A stretch of 64,000 nucleotides of DNA from Eleginops maclovinus (GCF_036324505.1 NC_086368.1:7959016-8023015), one strand, 5' to 3'. Positions 37,801 through 50,395 are shown, counted from the stretch's first letter. Notes: generated by a model from the sequence alone, not told the origin. Made by a program: numbers and translations.

Positions 37801-40800
37801 TAGAAAAAGGCATGTGTGCATGCTCTACAGGCCAACGTTGTATCCAGTGCTCATGCCAGGGTAGCTGTCCTAGCTCAGCATAAAGGCCAACAGCCGTTAA
37901 ATAATAAACACGTTTTTTTTTTGTTTAATATTGTACATCCATGTTTACGGTCATGCTAGCGAGCTATGTTTATAGCCCAAGTTAAATTTAAGCGTAACCT
38001 GCTGTGTGAAAGGTTAAGGGACGGCTATTGTATGATGCTATATATTATTAAAAACTTCAATAAGTCTTGTGAATGTTGTGCAGAATTCAGGCAAAGCTGA
38101 TGTTTAACTAGTTTATAAGTAGTGCTTTATGTTATATATATGTTTTTAAGAAAATGTCCCATGTTTCTCTATATTGTTGAATGCTATGTATTGTCTTTAA
38201 ACCAGTGTTGCAATGCGACATGTTGCTTCATCAGTATTCCCTTCATTGTCAGTCCAACATACACTTTCTTACTGCCACCAACACTTACTAACACATCAAA
38301 TCCACGGCTGAATTTACTCTCCAAAAATCACTTTCTATTCCTTTCAATTTGAGTAGAATATAGTGCCCAGCTGTTTAAGGAAATCATTGACACTTTATGT
38401 GAAATGAAAGTACACTTCCTCTTATGTCTACACAAACAACAAATATGCTTCTTGCTGAGTGCCACAGACTGTGAGAGGAAGATGCAAATGAATTGAAGGA
38501 TACACTAATGGATTGTTGCTTTTGGTCCTTTCATGAGATTTGTTGGTAATATCAAATAATGAAGAACATCCCCTGCCTTACTCTTAAATACAGAGCAGTG
38601 TGTCACCACAGAGCAACAGACAAAAGTGCATTAGTGAAAAAGCCTTCAGTTTGTTAGCGTCTAAGTGATGATGATTGTCAGCTCTTCAGGTTAGCCAGCT
38701 CATATCTGTTTTCAACATCATGGGTTTTTTTAGAGAAAGAACCATGACAACATAGTGCAATTTGTATCTCATTGTAATGATGGCAATTTAAAACCTATTA
38801 CAGGCCAATATACTGTAACTGTTATGGGTTTGCATGTTCTCATATATCAGAATAATAATGTATTTAGGCGTCATGACGTCAACAAGCATGGGGCACAGAC
38901 CAAATGTACAAACATGATATGAAATGATCTGCTTTTTAGATATCTCAGCTGGTTTGTATTTTTGAATAATTTGTAACTGCAAATCATTCATGAAATATAT
39001 GACACTCAAACCATATCTGTGTCATATGTTAATGCTTTATTAAATAATTAGAGAATAACTTCTGATCCAATGAACCCATTGAGTTGAATCCCTTAGGGGA
39101 TGACAGGCTTAAACCAGCATGTTTGCTTGGCCGATTAACGAGTCTGAACCACCAAGGAAAATCATCCACAGTACTATTGATTCTGAAAATCTGTGGCACC
39201 TTTCACAACCTCTAGAGAAACCATTAAGCTCCTCTTAAGATGAGAGCTGTTAAAGACATCCGAAAGATACAGATTGATTACAGCTCATTCAACATTTCTG
39301 GTGGAACTGAAAGCCTTTTTTATACTAACGTCCTTTTTGGTAACTAACTAGTCAGGTTTTATAATAATACATTGCAAATCAATTAATAATCATAGACATT
39401 AAACCAACATGAATCAGGTGGTGAAGCCATTGTGGCCCAAAGAGCATCTGCTTTTGCAACATCAATTGTATTTTTGTATGAATGACTTTTTTAATTCACA
39501 CAGTGGTGATGTGCTCCATGCTGTTGAAGTGGTCTACATCATCAGCCCTCTATTTAAAAAATCCCACTGAATGAAAATACTAAACTAACACTGGGTGCAG
39601 TGCACAAAGAACCTGAGGCTAGTTTTATAAATAAAGTGCAAATGTAATATGTTTGCCATTTTCTCTGTTCATTATTTTTATTCATATATGAGAATGACAA
39701 GCCACATTTAGAAATAAATGACCTGAGGAACAATTGGTGGAAAACAAGCAACACATTACCTAGACTTAATAATACCAATTTACATTTAAAAAACAAAGAT
39801 TGTAGTCCCTTGGTAAACTTTTAAGATTTTGATGAAATGCAGTAAGAATAAGAGTTACAAGTCTTTGAATTATGTCAATTAAATTGACTCCTGAACTATC
39901 GCTAAGATGCTTTACATCCAGTTTTATACTGTAAAATGAACTGCAGTATTTGTGTTTACGGTAATAGTGTTTGAACTGTAAAATAAAACACTGCCATTTA
40001 AATGAAGCAGCATCCGGAACGAGTGATTTAAACACGGCGAGCTGAACCGGGACGAGAGAGGGTAGAACCACGCATTTCCCAGTAAATGTTCTTAATCGAT
40101 TGAGATCAACTCAATCTCATAAAGGTGTTTTATGTCTTACAAAAACGATGGCTAATAATCCATTAAAATGTACTAGATATTCTTACCAAACATCTATGTA
40201 ACATCTAGGAATATTAAATAAATGCACATTTACATCTGCATTCTTTAAATATTATCATTTATAGTGAAATATGTTAGTTACTTTTTCACTTGGTAATTCA
40301 GTTATCTATCATTTCTTCTTGACTCAATCCTTTGGATTTGTTCAGGTTTTGGTATATTTGATAGAGTTTACCATTAATTGTACCATAAATGAAAGTGTTT
40401 ATAATGAATGTGTGAACTATTTCAATAGTGTTAGACTTTTAATGATACTTTTTTAATAATAAATAAACAATAGGTTGGTTTAAATACACTGTAGATTGCA
40501 CAATAGTAAGCCATAAAAACATAGTCATAAAACATCACAATAAAGACTAAAGACCCAAAGACCATCTTACACTCTAATATACAGCAGATAGACGTACACA
40601 CAAGTAGGCATTCAATGAGCTTCATTGTAATTGGGTTCAGCATCAAGTAAATGGTATGAAAAAAATTGTCTTGATGTGCAACTGACCACAATAAGTCACA
40701 CTGATTGCATTTTAATGCTATGTGTAAAAAACAACAACGTTAATGGTCTTGTGTTGGCACGAGGTATCGGCCGTTGACAGAGACTTATCTCGCCCACTGT

Positions 40801-41113
40801 GGAGACGAGTCAATCAGTGTGAGCACCTGTGCCAAGTACTTGTTATCGTTCGGTGTCTCTGCTGGAAGGGTCACTCTCATCATGCTTTATACTAATACAT
40901 CCTGTCCCTCACATCCCCTAATACCTTGGACTTTGTCCACTCCGACCATACAGCACCTGTGACTCATCTACTGTACTGTAGATGTTGCACAAATAGTGGG
41001 TGCCTCATAAGAATATAATTGCTGCCCTTTTTGTATTTATAGCGTATAAGTTAGAATAATAAGACAGGAATTCTGCTGCCCCGTTGAACAAAATATCTGT
41101 AATACAACTACAG
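34801..41113. other. Non-coding DNA, no gene seen
   Basis: Over 6 kb without a recognisable gene. Short frames on both strands (longest 102 codons at 36259-36567 minus and 101 codons at 39766-40071 minus) have no domain. The part at 37190-37400 is GC-balanced and non-repetitive and could be a conserved non-coding element. A poly-T run is at about 37911-37921. Confidence 0.45.
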
Positions 41114-41198
41114 GGGATTGAAAGAGCTGTTGATCAATACCAATGACTCACTGATTACTTTGAAGAATTTTCTCAGGCTTTCAAAACTCATTTTCTCG
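41114..41198 (+). repeat. Unclassified duplicated sequence, copy 2
   Basis: Second copy of the sequence at 23279-23360, same orientation. Shared: GATCAATACCAATGACTCA, CTGATTACT, and CAGGCTTTCAAAACTCATTT. Divergence is visible between the two, so the duplication is not recent. Confidence 0.7.
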
Positions 41199-42310
41199 CT
41201 CCTAAACTGTAATGTGAGGTAAATATCTTTTATATCAGAGGCTAATGTAGGATGAGATACAGTACAGTCAGTGATGTAGCATGTCAATAGGTTTTCTGAT
41301 GGAACAAGATATGAAACATGGATAACTTAATTCCCTTTTTTTGGTCTAAAAATATATATTTTTTGATTTATTTTTTAACTTAAGTTTTATTTCAGTTTCA
41401 GCAACTTCTAAATGCATTAAATAAAACAATTATAAATAAGCAATACATCAAATAAATAATGGGAGGGGGGATTATATGTTTGGGAGGTTGAGATAATAAG
41501 TAAGTGTGGAAAGGGTGTGGGGAGATTTGGGTTTTGTTTTTTGTTCTTTGGGGAATTGTTTTCTGTACCATCGTCCAGCAAATTTTGAATTAGTTCTCTC
41601 CAGCCACTGTAACCCCTGAGGTCAAAGTCCAGTACGTGCTTCTTCGCTGGCAGAGGTGAATTTTCCAGAGGTGACCTAAGGTCACAAAAACCCCAGGTTC
41701 TAATGGTGGTTATAGACGCCATAGCTCTCACTTCAGAGCAGAAAATGACGAAGCTTTCCTCTACTGCAGCTCTGCATTGGCAGGGCTGCACAAGTCATCA
41801 GTCACATAGGTGCAAAGGGGGTAAGGGTGGGCACATTCAGACCAGGATTGAGAACTGACTGATGGGTTATTGCAGGAAAGCTCTGCCACTGAGGCTGGCC
41901 ATCTATTAATGTCAGTCCAACCAACAGAGCCCTGTCTAGGGCTGTGGTCCGGACAGTGTTGCTGCGGAGCATTTGATTTCACAGCATTTAACGAACTATC
42001 AAGCTCCTTTTCAGATGTGCAATTCAAACGTGCACAAAATGATAGCGAGAACATTGTAATTACAGTCAGAAAGAGAAAGAGAGTAATAGAGAGGCAGACC
42101 CAAAAGTGGTACTTTTTTTTTTACCCTCAGCAATTTTAAACGTCAATAACTCTGTCCATCCAGTTTAGGACTAAAATCAAGCTGATTGCACCAGATGAAA
42201 AGTGATTTTCTGAACAGTATTCATTCTGTGTGATGACAGTGTGAACCTGGGATTGCATCAGGCTTTATTCAAAAGGCTTTTTTCATGACTCCCCTTATAT
42301 CACAGACACT
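41199..42310. other. Non-coding DNA, no gene seen
   Basis: Minus-strand frames of 124 codons (41417-41791) and 97 codons (41761-42054) have no domain; the first is low in complexity at its Asn/Pro-rich end. Nothing else recognised. Confidence 0.4.
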
Positions 42311-42312
42311 TA

Positions 42313-43921
42313 TACAGTGGGGCAAAAAAGTATTTAGTCAACCACCAATTGTGAAAGTTCTCCCATTTAAAAAGATGAGAGAGGCCTGTAATTTTTATCA
42401 TAGGTATACCTCAACTATGAGAGACAAAATGAGGAAAACAAATCCAGAAAATCACATTGTAGGATTTTTAAAGAATTAATTGGTAAATTCCTCGGTAAAA
42501 TAAGTATTTGGTCACCTACAAACAAGCAAGATTTCTGGCTCTCTCAGACCTGTAACTTCTTCTTTAAGAGGCTCCTCTGTCCTCCACTCGTTACCTGTAT
42601 TAATGGCACCTTTTTGAACTCGTTATCAGTATAAAAGACACCTGTCCACAACCTCAAACAGCCATACTCCAAACTCCACTATGGCCAAGACCAAAGAGCT
42701 GTCAAAGGAGACCAGAGACTAAATTGTAGACCTGCACCAGGCTGGGAAAACTGAATCTGCAATAGGTAAGCAGCTTGGTGTGAAGAAATCAACTGTGGGA
42801 GCAATTATTAGAAAATGGAAGACATACAAGACCACTGCTAATCTCCCTCGATCTGGGGCTCCACGCAAGATCTCACGCCGTGGGGTCCAAATGATCACAA
42901 GAACGGTGAGCAAAAATCCCAGAACCACACGGGGGGACCTAGTGAATGACCTGCAGAGAGCTGGGACCAAAGTAACAGAGGCTACCATCAGTAACACACT
43001 ACGCCGCCAGGGACTTAAATCCTGCAGTCCCAGACGTGTCCCCCTGCTTAAGCCAGTACATGTCCAGGCCCGTCTGAAGTTTGCTAGAGGGCATTTGGAT
43101 GATCCAGAAGAGGATTGGGAGAATGTCATATGGTCAGATGAAACCAAAATAGAACTTTTTGGTAAAAACTCAACTCGTCGTGTTTGGAGGAGAAAGAATG
43201 CAGAGTTGCATCCAAAGAACACCATACCTACTGTGAAGCATGGGGGTGGAAACATCATGCTTTGGGGCTGTTCTTCTGCAAAGGGACCAGGACGACTGAT
43301 CCGTGCAAAGGAAAGAATGAATGGGGCCATGTATCGTAAGATTTTGAGTGAAAACCTCCTTCCATCAGCAAGGGCACTGAAGATGAAGCGTGGCTGGGTC
43401 TTTCAGCATGACAATGATCCCAAACACACCGCCAGGGCAACGAAGGAGTGGCTTCGTAAGAAGCATTTCAAGGTCCTGGAGTGGCCTAGCCAGTCTCCAG
43501 ATCTCAAACCCATAGAAAATCTTTGGAGGGAGTTGAAAGTCTGTGTTGCCCAGCGACAGCCCCAAAACATCACTGCTTTAGAGGAGATCTGCATGGAGGA
43601 ATGGGCCAAAATACCAGCAACAGTGTGTGAAAACCTTGTGAAGACTTACAGAAAACGTTTGAGCTCTGTCATTGCCAACAAAGGGTATATAACAAAGTAT
43701 TGAGATGAACTTTTGTTATTGACCAAATACTTATTTTCCACAATAATTTGAAAATAAATTCTTTAAAAATCCTACAATGTGATTTCCTGGATTTTTTTTT
43801 CTCATTTTGTCTCTCATAGTTGAAGTATACCTATGATAAAAATTACAGGCCTCTCTCATCTTTTTAAATGGGAGAACTTGCACAATTGGTGGCTGACTAA
43901 ATACTTTTTTGCCCCACTGTA
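42313..43921 (+). mobile_element. Tc1/mariner transposon, Passport-like, near intact
   Basis: The element runs from CAGTGGGGCAAAAAAGTATT (42315) to its inverse ending at 43919, 1605 bp, flanked by TA on each side (TATA before and after). Terminal inverted repeats are about 200 bp long and of the IR/DR type: the outer motif at 42315-42365 and an inner motif AATAAGTATTTGGTCA near 42500 are mirrored near 43718-43740 and 43868-43919. The two ends are very similar, so the copy looks fairly young. It carries a single transposase gene between the repeats. Members of this type are widespread in ray-finned fish (plaice Passport and relatives). Confidence 0.95.
42681..43703 (+). pseudogene. Tc1-like transposase, DD34E, early stop
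   Basis: The frame from the ATG at 42681 would give 340 residues, the usual Tc1 length, but codon 14 is TAA (42720-42722). After it the frame is open to the stop at 43701-43703; the first ATG after the stop is at 42780 and would leave 307 residues. Order: paired-like helix-turn-helix DNA-binding region, a basic linker with 'SGAPRKIS', then the catalytic domain. The triad is complete: Asp153 (IWSDET), Asp244 (FQHDNDPKH) and Glu279 (IENLWREL), numbered from 42681; 34 residues separate the last two. One family-conserved Asn in SPDLNPIE is Lys here (SPDLKPIE). The intact enzyme would cut and paste the element into TA sites. The shortened form lacks the first part of the DNA-binding domain and is probably inactive. 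Confidence 0.93.
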
Positions 43922-45790
43922 TATGTTCTCCTATAAGTCACCTCCAGGGCATACAGTACACTAGGATTCATTTAGAGTCTTCTGAAACAGCAATTATGGT
44001 CAAGCATTTTCAGAAATGATGGCACATTTGTGAGAGCTCCTTAAATCGACATAGCTCTCAAAATGTGGCCCTATTTTAGGAGAATGAATCCACGCATATT
44101 AGCCAAGTTCAGAACAGTATCTCAAAAGACAGGAAAACTGAGGCAGTATCAGGAAAGATGAGATATGGAGTACTACAAAAAACCTCTTGCTATAACCATG
44201 TGCTCCAGCTCTCATCTTTCCAGAGACCCTATTCATTTAGTCCATTACAACTCTTAAAATGCTTTGTCATCTTCTACAGACACTACTTAGAAGGAGTAGA
44301 CCAGATAGAATATATTTACCTTTAGACATGTTTTTGGTAGTCCATAGCTATAAGTCATAAATCCAACTCACTAGTATTTTTGTACTTATATTTATCTTGT
44401 TTTTTTTCTTTCTACCCTACTACTTTTTTCTGCACTGAATGCAAATGCACAAATAGTGAAATAAATGTTCTCCCACCCGGGATAATGTAACAGAGGCAAT
44501 TGTATGACAGGCAGTCATTTACACTTTCTCACACACATAATCTTGCAAAGACACAACTATACCCTTTCATATGCACAATGATACTCTCACACACACTTAA
44601 TTACATATAAAACAGTTATCATTTCTTAGAAAAGACATCATTCCCACTTAGTCACCATCAACTCTCACATAGACTCTAGTAGTATGTTTGCAATGGTATA
44701 GCGATCTGTTTGAGAAAGAAAATATTTGGATAAGAGATACTCCAGTATATGTGTAGTGTGTGAGAGGATGTTATTGTAAATGTAAGTAAAGTAAAGATCT
44801 TTGCATGAGACAGAATGATGTTTATGTGCTTTGGGAATTAGCAGGAGGATATTGAACAGACTCAGCAACATTACATTGGACCACTGACATTTTCAATAAT
44901 GTCTGATGAGGTCTTGACTGATATTGTTAGTGATCCTACAAACCAGCCCAGATGCAGGGGAAAAGTGTGTGTTATGAGGCTATCCATCAGAATCGTAATT
45001 TAATATAGTCAAGTGGGATGCTGCCTGCGACATATTTTCCAGTCCTTCCGAGTCAATATGATTCCAAACATACAGATATTTTTTGACAACTCATTCAAAG
45101 GGTTTTTTCTGAAACACACAAAACAGCTTATCCTTTACCTAAAGCATCCTCACAACTTAGTTGACCACCCCAGGTTGAAAGTTACTTGCCATCAAACCCT
45201 GATGGGATTATCTCACTGAAACCCTAATTTATCCACTGCAAACTCTTAAAATCCTTATACTGTATGTTCCACAAGCGGAAACAGTTCACTGATGCATATG
45301 TTCGCCAAATAGCATTGGCAGCTAAGGGAATAATCATGGAGGAAATCAATTGATGGTTGTAGGACAAAAACGACAAATGAACAATGATTAACAGCCATGT
45401 TTGTGTCAGATTAGAATAAGAAGCATTTATTGCATCATCTATGCAGAATCAGAGCGGCAAAAGCTAAGATGTCTTACGAAATAAGGATGGTATTGTGAAG
45501 GGGAAAGATATCACACTATCAAATACATGTTATGAGACTGATATTATTTTTGGAACATTTTCAGACTTGCCCTTATAATTTCTAATCTTGGTAAATACAG
45601 ATTTGTAAGATAATTATAGTTTTAGAAGATAATTTGTGGAAATATGTATACCTGTTAGAATGTTACATTCTGACAATTTTAAAAGAGAACAAAAAAAAAA
45701 GCAATACTTTTGTAGAATATTTTAGCTAATATGGGCACACAAGAATGCAATACAGTATATGTGTGATGAATCTGCAGTCTCCCTTTTGTG
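43922..45790. other. Non-coding DNA, no gene seen
   Basis: Two frames of 68 codons (44665-44871 minus, 45013-45219 plus) have no domain. Nothing else recognised. Confidence 0.45.
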
Positions 45791-45832
45791 CTTTGCTTTG
45801 CTTTGCTTTGCTTTGCTTTGCTTTGCTTTGCT
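45789..45832. repeat. (CTTTG)n pentanucleotide repeat
   Basis: Eight consecutive perfect CTTTG units (45791-45830) with partial units on both sides. It opens frames on both strands (Ala-Leu-Leu-Cys-Phe or Lys-Ala-Lys-Gln-Ser peptides), which are not taken as genes. Confidence 0.95.
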
Positions 45833-47736
45833 GCAACAAAGTAATGGCACACACTTCTGCACCCATCAGAGCTGTTGATTGTGACTCATTACTCTGCCAG
45901 TCTGTCAGGGACACCTTAGATTACCAATGCTCATTATGTATATGCAAGGTGGCATCCCACATGTGTTTTATAAATGGTGTTGGCTGATGTGGTAATATAA
46001 ACCACTCCAACTTCGAATACTGAAAAGCGTTCTTTTGGCAAAGTCTCAAGCTCCTCCAACAATGCAAGATGTACTTAACATAAAAGTAGAATACATAGAG
46101 CAAAAAAAAGACATCTCTGCTCAGTCCTAACAACAACTGAATCCCTTGGTCACTACTTGTGGAGGTCTAATCATCTCATACAAACGTATATAGCATGAGT
46201 ATGTATGTGTTTTAGAGATAATCACTGATGGAGTGTATAATAAAGTATGGTTGTACATAAAAGAGGGTTAAGCAGTGGGTGAGGAAATATACAATGGTGC
46301 ATGTGAGATTATGACGTAGCATGTGATATCACGTAGGAATTATCCAGTAGTAATGCTCTAACGACATCTTATAACACCATTTAATGGCAAAATAATTCCA
46401 CAGTATGTCTTCCTAATGTGCACCAACACTCCCATTCACGCAATCCTTAAAAAATCATTACACCTGGTTTATGTTTGAATGATACAAAAATAATACAAAC
46501 TGCAAGTGGTTGGTAAAGAATGATTTAGGTATAAGTTCAAATGGAATAGGAGGTAAAATTTAGACTAAGACAGTGAAAAGTCAGCATTTTCGTTTCTCAC
46601 AGGAGACTGACAATGAAAAAAAAAACCACATACTGCTGAAAAATATTAGATATTGTTTATTGAAGGACATTTTTCTTCATTTTCCTAAGCCGTCCTACTT
46701 AACAAACCCAGGCATGCAGGGGGAAAGTATTGTGGCTGTCATTTTATTTTTTTTATCTTTTATTATCGAGACATTTTTTCCCAAGGGACGTTCTGGAGAC
46801 GGTTGGGAGGACTGAAGGGAGATGAAAAATGCAAACTTTTAGCTTATGAGATTTTTCATTCAAGTCAAATAAATAAATAAATAAAGGGAACAGTGTCCTC
46901 ATGAATTAGGGGATGGGAAATGGGGAAATATAATAATATAATATTTAAAGCACCAAAAGGTTACGCCCTTCTGTTTATAGACTGCTGTCACAATATTTAA
47001 TTCTAGACTTGCAATGTCTTAATGTGATTATCTCTTACTAGTTTCCTTTACTTTGTGTTCATGCAGTCTTTCCCCTTTTTCCTGATTTTCACTCCATAGA
47101 AAGCATTTGCTCTCTGTTGACTCAATATTGGTGCTTCTTTTGTAGTCATGTGAAATACTTTGTGCTTAATTGTTTTAGATAAAATAACTTTCTGATTTAA
47201 TTTAGAGCAACTCCATCTGAGAAACGTATGTTGATTATATACCTGTGACCTGTATAATTCAAGGTCTACCAGAGCAAATTGATTCTATGACTGGCTCACT
47301 AAACTTGTTTTATTCAGCACATCTCAAGAGAGGGAAAATTAAAAAAATAACACATCTAATTGAGAAGAAAAGAACAACCATGATGTTCGGCACACTGATT
47401 ATATCTCTCCTGCTGGGGGTCTGCCTATGTGACACAGTGTGCTGTGAGTTAAAGTTAGACCTTCTATAGGTTGTGGCTTACTGTGACTTCTTTATGCGCA
47501 AGCTAAACCTTCAAGTTAGAGTGAAAAATAACATTTTTTTCTTGGATGTTTGTGGCTCATTACACTTAAGCCTGGGGACAGTAATCTATGAGATTACAAA
47601 TAAGTGGGCCTTACCGCTCGAAGGCAGGATCTGTGCCTTTTTGCGTGGGGAGAGGGAATTTGGCAGACTGCTGTCAAGCCAGTGCATCACAGTCCTTTTC
47701 CCACTGCAGTGGCTCATCACAACAACAGAGAATAAA
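45833..47736. other. Non-coding DNA, no gene seen
   Basis: Frames up to 80 codons with no domain. A short (AAAT)n run is at about 46866-46884. Confidence 0.45.
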
Positions 47737-47760
47737 AGAGAGAGGGAGAGAGAGAGAGAG
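47737..47760. repeat. (GA)n-rich purine run
   Basis: GAGAGAGGGAGAGAGAGAGA, seen directly. It sits inside frames at 47473-47934 and 47588-47869 and produces their Arg-Glu repeats; these frames are not taken as genes. Confidence 0.9.
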
Positions 47761-48190
47761 GACGACAGAGATCTTGGAGGAAGACAGCTTACGCCACTCA
47801 TGGTTGGCTTACTCTGCACACTTGCTTCACATTTTAGATCCAAAGCTCATACTGAGCATGGCTCAATAAAGCACTCAAGTCAGCAGGGGAGACTAGATGT
47901 GCTGTCAGTGTCAGTACATCCAAATGGATCGTGACAGTAACACATAAGTGTGTACAGATGCAATGTCTCCATGCAGAATATGAAAAGGATGTCAACATTT
48001 GGGGTTAAAAAGAGTGTTTGAAACTTTTAAGATCCTGCTACAGAGAGAGTTATAGAAGACCTTACTGCAGTACATATATAGACATCCTTTGGTTCTGGAA
48101 ACTTTTTTTATGATACATAAGTATGTTGAGGAATTGCAAAATATAGTGTCACTGTTGTGCCGCTTCATTTTGTCTATCTGTACTGTCCCT
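47761..48190. other. Non-coding, nothing recognised
   Basis: No repeat or domain seen. Confidence 0.4.
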
Positions 48191-48557
48191 TTAAAAAAGT
48201 ACTATTTAGATTTTTTTTTTTTTTTGTTTTGTTTTTACGCTTCAATTCCTTTGGTAAATGCCGTAACATAGTGACATGACTATGTTACACTCACACTTCT
48301 ATTTGCTAGAGCTCCAACTCATTTTACGTGATATGATAAGTGATGGGACATCTCTAAGCGGTTGACCAATCACAACAGAGCCGGCCAGCTAACCAATCAG
48401 AGCAGACTGGGCTCTGGTTTCAGATGGAGGGTGAAAAGAGGTGCTGCACCACAGGCAGTACGAGGAAAATAAAGACATTTTTTTGAACATTAGAGCAAGT
48501 AAACAAGTCACAGTAGAGGTACAAAATGTAAATATGACCCTGAAAGTGAGCCCTTAA
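48191..48557 (-). mobile_element. TTAA-type miniature element, copy G
   Basis: Reverse-orientation copy with TTAA at 48191-48194 and 48554-48557. Shared blocks are 'cttctatttgctagagctcc', 'gggacatctctaagcggttg', 'aaccaatcagagcagactgg', 'gagggtgaaaagaggtgctg' and CACAGTAGAGGTAC. The left end is replaced by a poly-T run (about 48211-48225), so the left TTAA could be chance. A LINE-type tail follows the right edge directly. Confidence 0.68.
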
Positions 48558-48612
48558 TAATGTAAATTTCCCCGCTTTGGGACAAATAAAGGATTTTTGA
48601 TTCTAATTCTTT
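48558..48612 (+). repeat. L2-type LINE 3' tail
   Basis: The sequence TTTCCCCGCTTTGGGACAAA, then TAAAGGATTTTTGATTCTAA, is the characteristic 3' end of fish L2-type LINEs (tail hairpin CCCCnnnnnGGGAC and a short terminal repeat). Only the last ~50 bp is present, downstream of miniature element G. Confidence 0.55.
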
Positions 48613-49944
48613 AAAAAGGAGTGCACATGTAATCCATATATTCTCCATAGTGCAGCAGCCATTATTTTCCCCCTTTTCAAGCCAATGAGTGCATGAGAGC
48701 AAACAATTGTGTCTGGCTACAGGCGATTTCCATGTGACTTGATATCTGTGGACATTAGAATAATACCACAGCCTTGGAAGAAAAACAGATTTATGCAGAC
48801 AAAACAGAACTTTAATTAAACAGGGCTCTGGGATTAGTATCACTACTATCGAGGTGCCCTTGAGCAAAATACTGAAATAATTCACAATTGCACAGATGGA
48901 GCTGCACAGTGGTCAATCACAATCCTTTGCAAGCAGCAGTGCGATGCATGCTGTGGTTTGTTCAGCCACAACTCTTTGACTGAAAGGAGACAGAGAAAAC
49001 ATCCATCACAAAAGCCTGGATGATAACGCAAGAGGAAGTCATGGCCTTGTAATGTATCACAACAGATTGTACACGTTTAAACACCTCTATCACTAACCTA
49101 TATTTGGACATTAATAGAGAAGTTAAATACAGCATCTACAATGCCTGTCACATTTATGGAGATTTCACTCTCCCTCCCATTCTGTCTGTCTCAGCATTCA
49201 TTATTAATCAGAAAATGTTTTTTTTTTGTGATCGCTTTGATAATCAAGGTTGCTGAGGGGAGCGCAGACATTCAACATTTATAGTTTGAGCATGGACTAC
49301 TCGGGGGACAAAAGTGTTAATTAATTAAGTAAGGTGAACAGAAAGTGCTCGGATGTGCTCAGAATCCAGGAGCCCCCAGACCCTCCTAGATGCATCAGTA
49401 AAAATGGATTAAAGCCATGCACCACCAAAAAGCGATTCATGTGTTTTTTATACTTCATTGTATTGTCATCATTATACCAAGTGTTTAAAAATCTTTTAGA
49501 AAACAAAGGTTATAATGGAAATTGTTATGTATCAATACAGGAAATATGTTTTTGGTTGCTTATAGAAATATGAATACAGTGCATGCCACTGAAAATTAGA
49601 ACGGGATGGCGCTAAAGTAAAGTCACAAGATCATGAAAATTATCATAATTAATCATGTGGGAACATACATGTCTGTTCCAAATGCCACTGCAATCAATTC
49701 AAATTATTATGTCTACTCATGTGGAAACTAACAAATTGTATCAATGTTCATATTTTTTCTATTTTGACTAATCTATAAAGACAATAAAGAAAAAAAAGAT
49801 GGAAAAATGAAGACGTCTCAGTTTAATAATCAACATACAAATGAGGAAAAAACATAGCACTTAGCATAGTAATAGAATCAGCTTTTTCCAGTTTAAACTA
49901 ATTAAAAGAATGGCGACCCCCAAAAAATAAACAAAAATATGTAA
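48613..49944. other. Non-coding DNA, no gene seen
   Basis: A 125-codon minus-strand frame (48508-48885) runs into miniature element G and has no domain. The antiparallel frames at 49321-49573 share the same DNA. Poly-A runs near 49785-49797. Confidence 0.4.
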
Positions 49945-50395
49945 ATTAGATTAGATGAGATTTATTGTCCCAGTGGGACATTTGCCTCACAGCTGGTACA
50001 CAACAGATTTGCACATTTCGAAATGGAAACACAGGAAAACATTGAACGTACAGATACAACATACTGCATTAACATATGGCAACATGTAAAAATAGGCAGT
50101 TCAGAAGTGCATGTGTTCTTCCACATCAGCGAGGCAGCAAAAAAAACTCCTGCAAAGGCAAATCCTTCTCCATTTAACTTTCCTGTATCTCCGACCAGAA
50201 GGAAGTAATGTGAAGTGTTGGTTTGCCGGACGTTTGATGCCATTTGATATTGTAAGTACTATGTATGTGATGGCTCTGAGGTTCGTATCAGATAGACTGA
50301 GTGGGAAGGCAGAGGATGTTGGAGACAGTGCACTTGATGCTGGCGAGTTCGTTTTTGTTAGAGGTAATATAGTTGTTTGGGCTGTGCTAGCAAAG
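49945..50395 (-). pseudogene. L2-type LINE fragment: ORF2 C-terminus and 3' end
   Basis: On the minus strand the 3' end is at 49945: the plus strand reads ATTAGATTAGATGAGATTTA, then TTGTCCCAGTGGGACA, the complement of a typical L2 tail (short terminal repeats preceded by a CCCAnTGGGAC hairpin). Upstream, a minus-strand frame (50101-50460) encodes 'NQHFTLLPSGRRYRKVKW' and 'CRSFF', matching the extreme C-terminal block of fish L2 ORF2 ('LPSGRRYR' and 'SFFPQA'). The fragment is strongly 5' truncated, as usual for LINE insertions. The 5' edge is uncertain because another repeat begins at about 50395. Confidence 0.65.

Noticed and set aside
41417..41791. 124-codon minus-strand frame
   Set aside because: Low-complexity Asn/Pro-rich end, no domain, no neighbouring exons.
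47473..47934. 153-codon frame with Arg-Glu repeats
   Set aside because: The repeats come from a GA-rich run; the complementary and shifted frames are also open there. The frame also begins with a non-ATG codon. No domain seen.
48508..48885. 125-codon minus-strand frame
   Set aside because: Runs across a LINE tail into miniature element G; no domain.
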